Positions 1 to 8,601 of a stretch of 64,000 nt of DNA are shown in pieces (positions within the stretch are counted from its first letter, which is position 1; each line of letters starts with the position of its first letter). A model generated the notes under the pieces. That model worked only from the letters and a program-made list of their open reading frames with translations, did no database searches and was not told the origin of the DNA. Source of the DNA: Nocardiopsis listeri NBRC 13360 (lineage in GTDB: Bacteria; Actinomycetota; Actinomycetes; Streptosporangiales; Streptosporangiaceae). The position numbers and the translations under genes were made by a program. The stretch is taken from positions 62,001-126,000 of the forward strand of contig NZ_BCSH01000001.1 of assembly GCF_001570765.1 (NCBI RefSeq). Direction: 5' to 3'.

Positions 1-999
1 GGCGCCCACCAGGAGTTCCCCGAGTCCGGGTTCGACTCGCTGACCGCCGTGGAACTGCGCAACCACCTCCAGGCGCTCACCGATCTGCGCCTGCCCGCCA
101 CCCTGGTGTTCCAGCACTCCACCCCGGTGGCCCTGGCCGAGCACCTCGACCGGGAGATGGGCGGACCCGCCCCGGGCACGGGTACGGGTACGACCGGGGG
201 GACCTCCGACAGCCTGGTCGGTCTCTTCCTGGACGCCTGCGTCGCGAACCGCCCCAAGGAGGCCGTCGACCTGGCCCTGGCCGCCTCGCGCACACGCGCG
301 GTCTTCACCGGGGCCTCACCCTCCTCCACCACCACCCTGGCCACGGGACCCGAGGAACCCGTCCTGATCTGCCACCCGTCCCTGGTCATGACCTCCGGCC
401 CGCACGAGTTCGCCCGGTTCGCCGGCCGGTGGCAGGGCCGCCGTGGAGTCCACGTGCTCTCCGCTCCGGGATACCTGGAGGGCGAGGAACTTCCCGCGGA
501 CCTGGACACCTTCGTGCGCTCCCAGGCCGACCAGGCGCTGGCCGTGGCCGACGGCCGCCCGTTCGTCCTGATCGGTCGTTCCTCGGGTGGTTGGACGGCA
601 CACGCCGTCGCCGAGGAACTCGCCGCCAGGGGGACCCCGCCCGCGAAGGCCGTCCTGCTCGACACGGTGGTGCCCGGCGACGACGAACTCCTGCCCATGG
701 TCACGGAGTTCGTCACCGAGCGCGCCAACGAGTTCGAGCTGATGGACACCGCCCGACTGACCGCGATGGGCGCCTACCTCGACCTGTTCGCCTCGTGGCG
801 GCCCTCCTCGTGGCGGGGCCCGACGGTACAGGTGCGACCGATCGAAGCGGTGGTCACCGCCGGTGGCGCCAAGCTCGGTCTGGACTGGAGTTGGCCCACC
901 GCGCACGACCGGTTCGAGGTGCCGGGGGACCACTTCACCATGATGGAGGAGCACGCCCCCCGGACCGCCGAGGCGGTGGACCGGAGCATTTTCGGGTGA
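1..999 (+). CDS. Modular polyketide synthase C-terminus (ACP + thioesterase), 5' truncated
   Basis: The frame is open from base 1, so this is the last 332 codons of a larger gene that starts before the window. Residues 1-50 are an acyl carrier protein end with [12 protein letters not shown], the phosphopantetheine serine being Ser13. After an Ala/Gly/Thr-rich linker comes an alpha/beta-hydrolase thioesterase: GRSSG puts the nucleophile at Ser194, and [10 protein letters not shown] gives the catalytic His at about 311. In type I PKSs such a domain releases the finished chain by hydrolysis or macrocyclisation, so this is probably the final module of an assembly line. The product cannot be inferred. 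A GC-rich hairpin follows the stop. Confidence 0.92.
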   Translation, partial: GAHQEFPESGFDSLTAVELRNHLQALTDLRLPATLVFQHSTPVALAEHLDREMGGPAPGTGTGTTGGTSDSLVGLFLDACVANRPKEAVDLALAASRTRAVFTGASPSSTTTLATGPEEPVLICHPSLVMTSGPHEFARFAGRWQGRRGVHVLSAPGYLEGEELPADLDTFVRSQADQALAVADGRPFVLIGRSSGGWTAHAVAEELAARGTPPAKAVLLDTVVPGDDELLPMVTEFVTERANEFELMDTARLTAMGAYLDLFASWRPSSWRGPTVQVRPIEAVVTAGGAKLGLDWSWPTAHDRFEVPGDHFTMMEEHAPRTAEAVDRSIFG

Positions 1000-1014
1000 C
1001 CCTCCCGTCGGCGT

Positions 1015-1038
1015 GGTCGCGGTGGACCCACCGCGACC
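1015..1038 (+). terminator. Hairpin after PKS gene
   Basis: An 11-bp perfect inverted repeat (GGTCGCGGTGG / CCACCGCGACC) lies 16 bases after the PKS stop. It has no U-tract, as is common for actinobacterial terminators. Confidence 0.5.
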
Positions 1039-1052
1039 GCGCCGCGGTTCTG

Positions 1053-1058
1053 TATACC
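1053..1058 (+). promoter_or_regulatory. -10-like element before antitoxin gene
   Basis: TATACC lies 7 bases before ATG 1066. The spacing would place transcription initiation at or next to the start codon, so the mRNA would be leaderless. The overlapping GTATAC palindrome could also be an autoregulatory site, as is usual for Phd-type antitoxins. No clear -35 was identified. Confidence 0.35.
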
Positions 1059-1065
1059 TGTGTTC

Positions 1066-1368
1066 ATGGACCTTCTTCGGCACGGGCACGAGATCAGCGT
1101 CACTGATGCGACGCGAAGAGGAGTCGCCGGAATCGTCCATGACGCGGAGCAGGGGACGGAGCTCATCGTGACCAGGCGTCGCGAGCCCGTCGCCGCCGTG
1201 GTCGCCTATGAGCGGTTGACCGAGCTCGAACAGGCCGAGGCCGACCTCAGGGATCTGGCGTTGGTCCTCACCCGCGCCGCGACCGACAGCGGGCGGCGCA
1301 CTTCCCTGGACGACGTGCTGGCGGCCTTCGGGTACAGCCGAGCCACTCTCGAACTGCCGGAGGACTGA
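1066..1368 (+). CDS. Phd/YefM-family antitoxin
   Basis: About 100 residues with the Phd/YefM N-terminal DNA-binding fold (ISVTDATRRGVAGIVHDAEQ) followed by the typical strand (ELIVTRRREPVAAVVAYER) and a helical C-terminus that would wrap the toxin. ATG 1066 is preferred over GTG 1060 because a -10-like TATACC sits 7 bases before it. The stop overlaps the next ATG as TGATG, the usual antitoxin-toxin coupling, but the downstream toxin frame is broken. The protein is probably now an orphan antitoxin. Confidence 0.85.
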   Translation: MDLLRHGHEISVTDATRRGVAGIVHDAEQGTELIVTRRREPVAAVVAYERLTELEQAEADLRDLALVLTRAATDSGRRTSLDDVLAAFGYSRATLELPED

Positions 1369-1547
1369 TGGTCGAGAGCCTCTTCACCGATGCCGCCATC
1401 GATGAACTGCGGAGTCTCGGTCGTGTCCCCACTGAGCGGCGGCGGAACAATCCGTCTCGTCGGGGCGTTGGCGAGTGTGGTGCGCCCGGGACCCCGACCC
1501 GGCAGCCGCCCGCACCCCGCACCGACCCGGCCGGCCACGCCCGGTAA
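1368..1547 (+). pseudogene. Broken RelE/ParE-type toxin remnant
   Basis: An ATG overlaps the antitoxin stop (TGATG) and opens a 59-codon frame. The first residues (SLFTDAAIDELRSLG) resemble the N-terminus of RelE/ParE toxins partnered with Phd/YefM antitoxins. After about residue 18 the sequence becomes Arg/Pro-rich low complexity. In the next frame a toxin-like stretch, GRWRVWCARDPDP, is visible, which suggests an internal deletion plus a frameshift. Intact toxins of this kind are about 85-90 residues. Assignment rests on position and the short N-terminal match. Confidence 0.5.
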
Positions 1548-1581
1548 AACCGGTTGCGGGCCCTTCTAACCTTGAGTACTG

Positions 1582-4500
1582 ATGAGCACCACCACGCCCG
1601 CGCACGCGCGCAAACCCTCCTCCGACGCGGATCCGCTCCGCGCCCGGTTGCGCGGCCTCATGCCCGCCGACCGCCATCGGCTCCGTCGCCGCATCGACGG
1701 CCTCGCCAAGATCGGTGACGAGCGTCGCCGCGCCTCGGTGCGCGACCAGGTCGTCAAGGACGTCGAACGCGCCGAGACGCGCGTGGAACTGCGCCGTGAG
1801 GCCGTCCCCGAACTCTCCTATCCCGAAGAACTCCCGGTCAGCGCAAAACGCGACGACATCTCCGCGGCCATCCGCGACAACCAGGTCGTCATCGTCGCCG
1901 GTGAGACGGGTTCGGGTAAGACCACCCAGCTGCCAAAGATCTGCATGGAGCTGGGTCGTGGCGTCATGGGCACCATCGGCCACACCCAGCCGCGCCGGCT
2001 CGCCGCCCGCACGGTCGCCGAGCGCGTCGCCGACGAGATCGGCACCCCCCTGGGGGAGACGGTCGGCTACAAGGTCCGTTTCACCGACTCCTCCGGTGAC
2101 AACACCCTGGTCAAGCTGATGACCGACGGCATCCTGCTGGCCGAGATCCAGCACGACCGGATGCTGCGCCAGTACGACACGCTCATCATCGACGAGGCGC
2201 ACGAACGCAGCCTCAACGTCGACTTCCTGCTCGGATACCTCAGGCAGCTGCTGCCCAAACGGCCCGACCTGAAGGTCATCATCACCTCGGCCACCATCGA
2301 CCCCGAGCGTTTCTCCCGTCACTTCGACGACGCCCCCATCATCGAGGTGTCCGGGCGCACCTATCCGGTGGAGGTCCGCTACCGGCCCATCACCGACGAG
2401 ATCCTCGACCCGGAGGAGAAGAACCCGTCGGGCGGCACCGACAAGGATCAGACCCAGGCCATCCTGGAGGCCGTCGACGAGCTCTCCCGCGAGGCCCCCG
2501 GGGACGTCCTCGTCTTCCTCAGTGGTGAACGGGAGATCCGTGACACCGCCGAGGCCCTGGAGAAGAAGAAGCTCCGCGGCACCGAGGTCCTCCCGCTCTA
2601 CGCCCGCCTGTCGGTGGCCGAACAGAAACGCGTGTGGTCCCGGCACGGCGGTCGCCGCATCGTGCTCGCCACCAACGTCGCCGAGACCTCGCTGACGGTG
2701 CCCGGCATCAAGTACGTGATCGACCCCGGCACCGCCCGCATCTCCCGCTACTCGCACCGCACCAAGGTGCAGCGCCTGCCCATCGAGGCTGTCTCGCAGG
2801 CCTCCGCCAACCAGCGCAAGGGTCGCTGTGGCCGTGTCTCCGAGGGCATCTGTATCCGGCTGTACTCCGAAGAGGACTTCCTGTCCCGCCCCGAGTACAC
2901 CGACCCCGAGATCCTGCGCACCAACCTGGCCTCGGTCATCCTGCAGATGGCCGCCCTGGGACTGGGCGACGTCGCCGCGTTTCCGTTCGTGGACGGCCCC
3001 GACCACCGCCAGATCAAGGACGGCGTCAACCTCCTCACCGAGCTGGGCGCCCTGCACCCCGAACCCAAGGACGTCAAGGAGGGTCGGCGTCGCCTGACCC
3101 CGACCGGTCGCCGCCTGGCCCAGCTGCCCATCGACCCCCGTTTGGGGCGCATGGTCCTGGAGGCCCAGGAACGCGACTGCCTGCCCGAGGTCATGGTGAT
3201 CACCTCCGCGCTGTCCATCCAGGACCCGCGCGAACGTCCCACGGAGAAGCAGCAACAGGCCCAGCAGGCGCACGCCCGGTTCGCCGACAAGGAATCGGAC
3301 TTCCTGGCCTTCCTCAACCTGTGGAACCACCTGCGCGAGCAGCAGAAGGAACTGTCCGGCAACCGGTTCCGCAAGATGTGCCGCGAGGAGTTCCTCAACT
3401 ACCTGCGGGTACGCGAGTGGCAGGACATCCACGGCCAGCTCAAGCAGGTCCTGCGGCAGATGGACATCGAGGTGCCGCCGCTGCGCGAGGAGACCGCCGA
3501 CACCCGCGCCGTGCACATGTCGCTGTTGTCCGGCCTGCTCTCCCACGTGGGCCTCAAGGACCCCGACAAACACGAGTACCTGGGCGGTCGTGGGGCGCGC
3601 TTCGCGATCTTCCCCGGTTCGGCCCTGTTCAAGAAGCAACCGCGCTTCGTCATGGCCGCCGAACTGGTCGAGACCTCCAAACTGTGGGGTCGCATGGTCG
3701 CCAGGATCGAACCCGAGTGGGCCGAGGAACTGGCCGGCGACATCGTCAAGCGCAGCTACAGCGAACCGCACTGGGAACGCAAGCGCGGCGCCGTCATGGC
3801 CTATGAGCGGGTCACCCTGTACGGGGTGCCCATCGTCGTGCAGCGCAAGGTGTCCTACGGCCGGATCGACCCGCAGATGTCCCGGGAGCTGTTCATCCGC
3901 CGCGCCCTGGTCGAGGGCGACTGGGAGACCCGCCACCAGTTCTTCCACGACAACCGCGAACTCCTGGACGAGGTCGAGGACCTCGAACACCGGGCCCGCC
4001 GCCGCGACATCGTCGTGGACGACGACACCCTGTTCGACTTCTACGACCGTCGCGTGGACTCCTCCGCCGTGTCGGCCGCCCACTTCGACTCCTGGTGGAA
4101 GAAGGCACGCCGCACCGAACCCACGCTCTTGGACTTCACCCGCGAGGAGCTCATCAACGACGGTGTGGACGTGGTCAACGAGGACGACTACCCCGACGTG
4201 TGGCGTCAGGGACCCTTCGTCTTCCCGCTCACCTACCAGTTCGAACCGGGCAGCGACTCCGACGGCGTCACCGCGCACATCCCCGTCAAGTTCCTCAACC
4301 AGGTGGAGAACAACGGGTTCGACTGGCAGATCCCCGGACTGCGCGACGAGCTCGTCACGGCGTTGATCCGTTCGCTGCCCAAACCGCTGCGTCGCCACTT
4401 CGTACCGGTGCCCGACAACGCCGCCCGGGCCCGAGGCGCCCTGAACCCCTACGAGGGTTCGCTCACCGAGGCCCTGGCCGCCGAGCTCACCGTCATGGCC

Positions 4501-5565
4501 TACGGCGAACGCGTCCGGCCCGAGGACTTCCAGCTCGACAGGGTCCCCGACCACCTGCGCATCACCTTCCGTGCGGTGGACGACCGGGGACGCACGCTGG
4601 CCGAGTCCAAGGACCTCGAACAGCTGCGCGCCAAGCTCAAGCCGCGACTGCGCGAGGCGATCGCCACCGAGGCCAAGGGCGTGGAGAAGAAGGGCATCAC
4701 CTCCTGGGACTTCGGCCGGTTGGAGCAGACCCTGGAACGCAAGGCGCTGGGCCCGAAGGTGAAGGGCTACCCGGCGCTGGTGGACGAGGGCGACAGCGTC
4801 GCCATCCGCATCTTCGACACCGACGCCGAACAGCGCTCCGCCATGCGCGCGGGTGTGCGCCGACTCCTGCTGCTCACGATCCCGTCCCCGGCGACGGCGG
4901 TGAGCAAGGGCCTGAACAACCCGGACAAGCTCGCCCTGGCCGACAACCCGCACGGTTCGATCACGAAGATCCTCGCCGACGCCGAGTCCGCCGCCGTCGA
5001 CCACCTGCTGGCCCGTGAGGGCGGCCCGGTGTGGAACGGCGACGACTTCGCGAAGCTGCGCGATCGCGTGCGCGCCGACCTGGGCGACACCCTCGCCGAG
5101 GTCCTGGACAAGGCCGCCCGTGTCCTCGTGCTGTGGCGCAAGGTGTCCAAGAAGGTCAAGGGCACCACGTCCCTGGCGGTGCTGCCCTCGCTCAACGACG
5201 TTCAGGGTCAGCTGGGCGACCTGGTGGGGGATGGCTTCCTCACCAACGCCGGCCTGTCCCGTCTGGACGACGTGCACCGGTACCTGCGCGGCATCGAGTA
5301 CCGGCTGAACAAGCTGCCCGAGAACCCGCGCCGCGACCAGGTCAACATGTCCAAGGTCGAACAGATGCGCCAGGCCGTGCGGCGGATCCGGGGCGTGCTC
5401 AAGGCCGGCCGCGCCGACGACCCGGACGTGGTCGAACTGCGCTGGATGCTGGAGGAGTATCGGGTCAGTCTGTTCGCCCAGGAGCTGCGGACCGCCTATC
5501 CGGTCTCGGACAAACGCATCATGAAGGCGATCGAGGCGGTCAAGGCCGCCGACAAACAGAGATAG
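1582..5565 (+). CDS. hrpA: ATP-dependent RNA helicase HrpA (DEAH box)
   Basis: 1327 residues, the normal size for bacterial HrpA. Visible motifs: Walker A GETGSGKT (107-114), DEAH (204-207, in IIDEAHERS), SAT in ITSATID, and motif VI as QRKGRCGRV. These are followed by the helicase-associated and OB-like domains and the long C-terminal HrpA region (DUF3418-like). It unwinds RNA or RNA-protein complexes using ATP in the cytoplasm; E. coli HrpA acts on mRNA processing and collided ribosomes. It is a single gene followed by a strong bidirectional hairpin. Confidence 0.96.
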   Translation: MSTTTPAHARKPSSDADPLRARLRGLMPADRHRLRRRIDGLAKIGDERRRASVRDQVVKDVERAETRVELRREAVPELSYPEELPVSAKRDDISAAIRDNQVVIVAGETGSGKTTQLPKICMELGRGVMGTIGHTQPRRLAARTVAERVADEIGTPLGETVGYKVRFTDSSGDNTLVKLMTDGILLAEIQHDRMLRQYDTLIIDEAHERSLNVDFLLGYLRQLLPKRPDLKVIITSATIDPERFSRHFDDAPIIEVSGRTYPVEVRYRPITDEILDPEEKNPSGGTDKDQTQAILEAVDELSREAPGDVLVFLSGEREIRDTAEALEKKKLRGTEVLPLYARLSVAEQKRVWSRHGGRRIVLATNVAETSLTVPGIKYVIDPGTARISRYSHRTKVQRLPIEAVSQASANQRKGRCGRVSEGICIRLYSEEDFLSRPEYTDPEILRTNLASVILQMAALGLGDVAAFPFVDGPDHRQIKDGVNLLTELGALHPEPKDVKEGRRRLTPTGRRLAQLPIDPRLGRMVLEAQERDCLPEVMVITSALSIQDPRERPTEKQQQAQQAHARFADKESDFLAFLNLWNHLREQQKELSGNRFRKMCREEFLNYLRVREWQDIHGQLKQVLRQMDIEVPPLREETADTRAVHMSLLSGLLSHVGLKDPDKHEYLGGRGARFAIFPGSALFKKQPRFVMAAELVETSKLWGRMVARIEPEWAEELAGDIVKRSYSEPHWERKRGAVMAYERVTLYGVPIVVQRKVSYGRIDPQMSRELFIRRALVEGDWETRHQFFHDNRELLDEVEDLEHRARRRDIVVDDDTLFDFYDRRVDSSAVSAAHFDSWWKKARRTEPTLLDFTREELINDGVDVVNEDDYPDVWRQGPFVFPLTYQFEPGSDSDGVTAHIPVKFLNQVENNGFDWQIPGLRDELVTALIRSLPKPLRRHFVPVPDNAARARGALNPYEGSLTEALAAELTVMAYGERVRPEDFQLDRVPDHLRITFRAVDDRGRTLAESKDLEQLRAKLKPRLREAIATEAKGVEKKGITSWDFGRLEQTLERKALGPKVKGYPALVDEGDSVAIRIFDTDAEQRSAMRAGVRRLLLLTIPSPATAVSKGLNNPDKLALADNPHGSITKILADAESAAVDHLLAREGGPVWNGDDFAKLRDRVRADLGDTLAEVLDKAARVLVLWRKVSKKVKGTTSLAVLPSLNDVQGQLGDLVGDGFLTNAGLSRLDDVHRYLRGIEYRLNKLPENPRRDQVNMSKVEQMRQAVRRIRGVLKAGRADDPDVVELRWMLEEYRVSLFAQELRTAYPVSDKRIMKAIEAVKAADKQR

Positions 5566-5569
5566 TCGC

Positions 5570-5604
5570 GTCGCCCGCCCCGCCCCACAGGCGGGGCGGG
5601 CGAC
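5570..5604. terminator. Bidirectional terminator between hrpA and PPOX gene
   Basis: A perfect 15-bp GC stem (GTCGCCCGCCCCGCC / GGCGGGGCGGGCGAC) with a 5-base loop sits between two convergent genes and could stop transcription from both sides. Confidence 0.75.
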
Positions 5605-5613
5605 CCCCACCGC

Positions 5614-6264
5614 TTAGGAGCGTCCGACCCCCGCCGCCGTCCCTCTGCGGGCCTGGCCCTCCTCCTTGGCACCGAAGAAGTCACCGCCCTTGCGCAGCGT
5701 GTCGTCCGTGCCCCAGGATTCGCCGGCACCGACCCTGCGCAGGTGGGGGATGTGCTTACGGCAGTGGATGTAGGCCTCCTCGACCCGGACCACCATCCAC
5801 ATCAGCGCTCTTTGCCCCGGTACCTGGGGCAGGGGCAGTCGCGGGACGTGGGAACGCAGGCGTTCGTCCTCGGTGACCTTCACCCGGCCGTTGACGTGGA
5901 GGCCGATCCGGTCCCGTTCGAAGTCCAGGAACATCAGGCCGATGTGCGGGTTCTGGACCACGTTGCCCGCACTGGCGAACACCCCGTTGCCCCGGTACTC
6001 CGGGTAGGCCAGGGTGTGGTCGTCGATGACGTGCACGAAACCGGGCGGCCCACTCCGGAAACTGGAGTCGCACTCGCCCTGGGCGTCCGCCGTCGCGACG
6101 AAGAGCATCTCCTGGCGGGCGACGAACTCCTTCATCGCCGGGTTGAGGTGGTCCAGCATCTGGTCGCGGTAGAAGCGGTCGGCGCGTTCGGTGGTCCCCA
6201 TGACCGCTTGTACGTGGCGTTCTCCCCCGGATCCGGGCACGCTGTTGCTACTGCTCTGTGTCAT
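5614..6264 (-). CDS. Pyridoxamine 5'-phosphate oxidase-family flavin-binding protein
   Basis: 216 residues with the split-barrel PPOX fold. FVATADAQGECDSSFRSG and the following strand FVHVIDDHTLAYPEY match the nucleotide-binding face, and IGLMFLDFERDRIGLHVNGR the central barrel. Such proteins bind FMN, F420 or heme and reduce or sense small molecules; the true PNP-oxidase signature is absent, so vitamin B6 oxidation is unlikely. ATG 6264 is used; an internal ATG at 6201 (MGTTERADRF) is an alternative. Its neighbour upstream on the same strand is a globin, 64 bases away, so the two probably share a transcript and may act together in oxygen or NO chemistry (inference). Confidence 0.8.
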   Translation of the reverse strand: MTQSSSNSVPGSGGERHVQAVMGTTERADRFYRDQMLDHLNPAMKEFVARQEMLFVATADAQGECDSSFRSGPPGFVHVIDDHTLAYPEYRGNGVFASAGNVVQNPHIGLMFLDFERDRIGLHVNGRVKVTEDERLRSHVPRLPLPQVPGQRALMWMVVRVEEAYIHCRKHIPHLRRVGAGESWGTDDTLRKGGDFFGAKEEGQARRGTAAGVGRS

Positions 6265-6328
6265 CAAGGAAGGCTTTCGACTGGGTGCGATGTGGGGCGG
6301 AGACCGGGCGCTACCGCGCCCTTGCGCG

Positions 6329-6799
6329 TCAACGTGCTCCGTGGGACGAGGAGGACGCGGCGAGTTCGGCGCCGGCGAGCATGTGCGCGGTGACCCATTG
6401 GTAGACCAGCACCCACGCCGAGCTCATCGAGGAGGACCAGGTGGGGGAGACCTCGCTGACGGCACGGACCAGGGCGCGTCCCACGTGGGGGTAGTGCTCG
6501 GGGCGGACGCCCAGCTCTCGGTGGTGCTGCGATCCCAGCCGGCGCAGGTATCCCGCGAGCTCCTCGGGGGTGTCCAGGTGTTGGACCACGGACAGCAGGG
6601 CGTCGGCCATGCGTTGCTGCTGCGGCTTGAGATCGGCGGAGAACATCTCGCGCATCTCGGGGACCATGGTGAAGAGGTTGTCGTAGAAGGCCCTCGATAG
6701 GCGGGTCGAACCCTCGGGGATATCGGCGCACGACAGACGGACCTGTTCGATGGTCGCCGGATCGGGCAGCGGTACTTCGGATATGGAACGGAGGGCCAA
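6329..6799 (-). CDS. Single-domain globin (flavohemoglobin-type heme domain)
   Basis: 156 residues that align with the globin domain of flavohemoglobins. A B10 tyrosine is in AFYDNLF (Tyr39), and the F8 proximal His93 is in HHRELGVRPEHYPHVG, with the typical PEHY after it. No FAD/NAD reductase domain follows, so it needs a separate electron donor. The downstream PPOX-type flavoprotein on the same strand is a candidate partner (inference). Likely roles are NO dioxygenation or oxygen/NO sensing. The C-terminal tail is Ser-rich and probably disordered. Confidence 0.83.
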   Translation of the reverse strand: MALRSISEVPLPDPATIEQVRLSCADIPEGSTRLSRAFYDNLFTMVPEMREMFSADLKPQQQRMADALLSVVQHLDTPEELAGYLRRLGSQHHRELGVRPEHYPHVGRALVRAVSEVSPTWSSSMSSAWVLVYQWVTAHMLAGAELAASSSSHGAR

Positions 6800-7221
6800 T
6801 GGGGGTCCTGTTGTTCGGGTTCGGGGGCCACGGGTCGTGAGTACGCCGGGCCGGGCGCACCCTCCGAACCGAGGATGATCGAGTCTTTGACCTGGATCTT
6901 CGTATGCTTTTCGCGACCAAGGTCCCGAAGTGCCCTAATCTTCCGTGTTCTCGCGGAATCCGAGAGACTGAATCCGCCGAAAGCGCAGAGGACATGGGTT
7001 ATCGAGAGCGGTTCCGTCCTCCCAGGATCGGTCTTTCGAGGAGGAACTGTAACAGACGCGCTACACAGGGCAGAGGCTCCTTTTTTGTGAACAGTGAATA
7101 CTTTCGGGACTCAGGCGCATGTGACATGGGCGCCTCGCGAGAGGCCGGGCCCGGGGTGCTCACCCGAGGTCGGGGGCACCGACCGGTTCGGTCTTTTCCG
7201 ACCGCGCCCAGGGGCGATAGC
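6800..7221. other. Divergent intergenic region, no gene seen
   Basis: About 420 bases lie between the minus-strand globin and the plus-strand lactonase. The base composition is less GC-rich than the flanking genes. Open frames crossing it have no protein-like composition (Cys/Arg-rich). It should hold both divergent promoters, but no convincing -35/-10 pair with correct spacing was identified. Confidence 0.5.
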
Positions 7222-8481
7222 ATGCCGCCGGTGGTATGGACCACATCCCTGCCCCAAGCGACGGAAACGAGGCACCCTGTGGACGCACCACGACGGCTCC
7301 TGCTCGTGGGGACCTACACCCCCGACTCCGAACCGCCGGGGGAGGGGCGAGGCGTACACCGGATCTGGTTCGACCCCCGGACCGGCGAGATGACCGACGG
7401 CGGAATCGCCGCCCGCACCACCGGCCCCTCCTTCCTCGCCTACCGGCCCGAACCGCCCACGGTGTACGCGGTCAACGAGCGCGCCGAGGGCACCCTCACC
7501 GCCTTCCGGCCGCACGGTGACGCCTCCCTCACCGAGATCGGCTCCGTGCCCACCGGCGGCGGCTCCCCCTGCCACGTGCGCTACCTGGGCCCGCACCAGG
7601 TGGCCGTCACCAACTACGCCAACGGCGTGGTCACCCTCGTCGCCACCGCCGAGGACGGTGGCCCCACCGGCGACACCCTCGAATTCACCCATCAGGGCAC
7701 CGGCCCCGTCACCGAACGCCAGGAAGGTCCGCACGCGCACAGCAGCGCCGTGGCCCTGGACTCCTTCGAACCCGGCAACCGCTACCTGCTCGCCGCCGAC
7801 CTCGGCACGGACGAACTGCGCGTCTACCACTACAGCCCGGTCCCCGAACAGCTCACCGAAGAGGCCCCCGAGCCTGGCGAGAACGCCTTCCCGGGCGTGC
7901 CCCTGCCACCCGGCACCGGGCCCCGCCACATGGTGGTCAACGGCGACCACGTGTACGTCGCGGGCGAACTCGACTCCCGCGTGCACGTCGTCCGCTGGGA
8001 CGGGGTGTCCGGCAGCGGCGAACACCTGGGCTCGGTCACCGCCACCGCCCACGAGGCGGCCGGGAAGAACTTCCCCGCCGAGATCGCCCTGCACCGGCTC
8101 AAGGTCGAGGGTCGTGAGATCGCCGAGGGGGACGCGTTGCCCCCGACCAGCACCTACGAGGGGCGCGTGTACGTCTCCAACCGGGGCGCCGACGCCATCT
8201 CCACGTTCGCGGTCCGGGACGGAGGTGCCCGTCTGGAGCACCTCGCGGACACCCTCGTGGGGGCCTGGCCCCGCCACTTCACCGTGGTCAGAGGCCATCG
8301 CGACGAGCCCGACCACCTGGTCGCCGCCGCCCAGAACGGCGACGAGCTGATGTCGTTGCTCATCGACCCCGACACCGGCGTTCCCCAGGACACCGGCCAC
8401 CGCCTGGCCGTCTCGGCCCCCGTCTGCGTCCTGCCCATCCCCCTCAAGCGCATCCGCCGCGCCGAGTCCGGCCAGGCCTGA
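7222..8481 (+). CDS. Lactonase/YncE-type seven-bladed beta-propeller protein
   Basis: About 419 residues. The family pattern is clear: LLVGTYTPDSEPPGEGRGVH at the start, then PSFLAYRPEPPTVYAVNE, HAHSSAVALD, LLAADLGTDELRVY, GTGPRHMVVNGDHVYVAGEL and GRVYVSNRGADAISTFAV. These are the repeated blades of the 6-phosphogluconolactonase-like (Lactonase_7) family. Members hydrolyse lactones or have unknown roles. The start is uncertain: ATG 7222 has AGGGG 8 bases before it, GTG 7279 begins right at the domain, and the long upstream extension to 6904 is not protein-like. No signal peptide is seen, so it is probably cytoplasmic. Confidence 0.8.
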   Translation: MPPVVWTTSLPQATETRHPVDAPRRLLLVGTYTPDSEPPGEGRGVHRIWFDPRTGEMTDGGIAARTTGPSFLAYRPEPPTVYAVNERAEGTLTAFRPHGDASLTEIGSVPTGGGSPCHVRYLGPHQVAVTNYANGVVTLVATAEDGGPTGDTLEFTHQGTGPVTERQEGPHAHSSAVALDSFEPGNRYLLAADLGTDELRVYHYSPVPEQLTEEAPEPGENAFPGVPLPPGTGPRHMVVNGDHVYVAGELDSRVHVVRWDGVSGSGEHLGSVTATAHEAAGKNFPAEIALHRLKVEGREIAEGDALPPTSTYEGRVYVSNRGADAISTFAVRDGGARLEHLADTLVGAWPRHFTVVRGHRDEPDHLVAAAQNGDELMSLLIDPDTGVPQDTGHRLAVSAPVCVLPIPLKRIRRAESGQA

Positions 8482-8601
8482 GAACACGGCCCCGCGCCCC
8501 CATGACCCTCGCCGGGCACCGTGTCACTCGGTGGCCGGGGTCCGCTCCGTGGACCAGGGCATGGGGGCGCCGTGTCGCGCCGCCTTGAGCAGCGCGACCG
8601 C

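Noticed and set aside
1384-5610. 1408-codon open frame on the minus strand
   Set aside because: It is the antisense of hrpA in a GC-rich sequence; composition (Val/Leu/Gly/Gln runs) is not protein-like and the sense gene has all helicase motifs.
6887-6908. TTGACC and TATGCT as a promoter
   Set aside because: The spacing is 10 bases, too short for a sigma-70-type promoter.
6904-7221. N-terminal extension of the lactonase frame
   Set aside because: Arg/Cys-rich, no similarity to the family start, and a ribosome site precedes ATG 7222.
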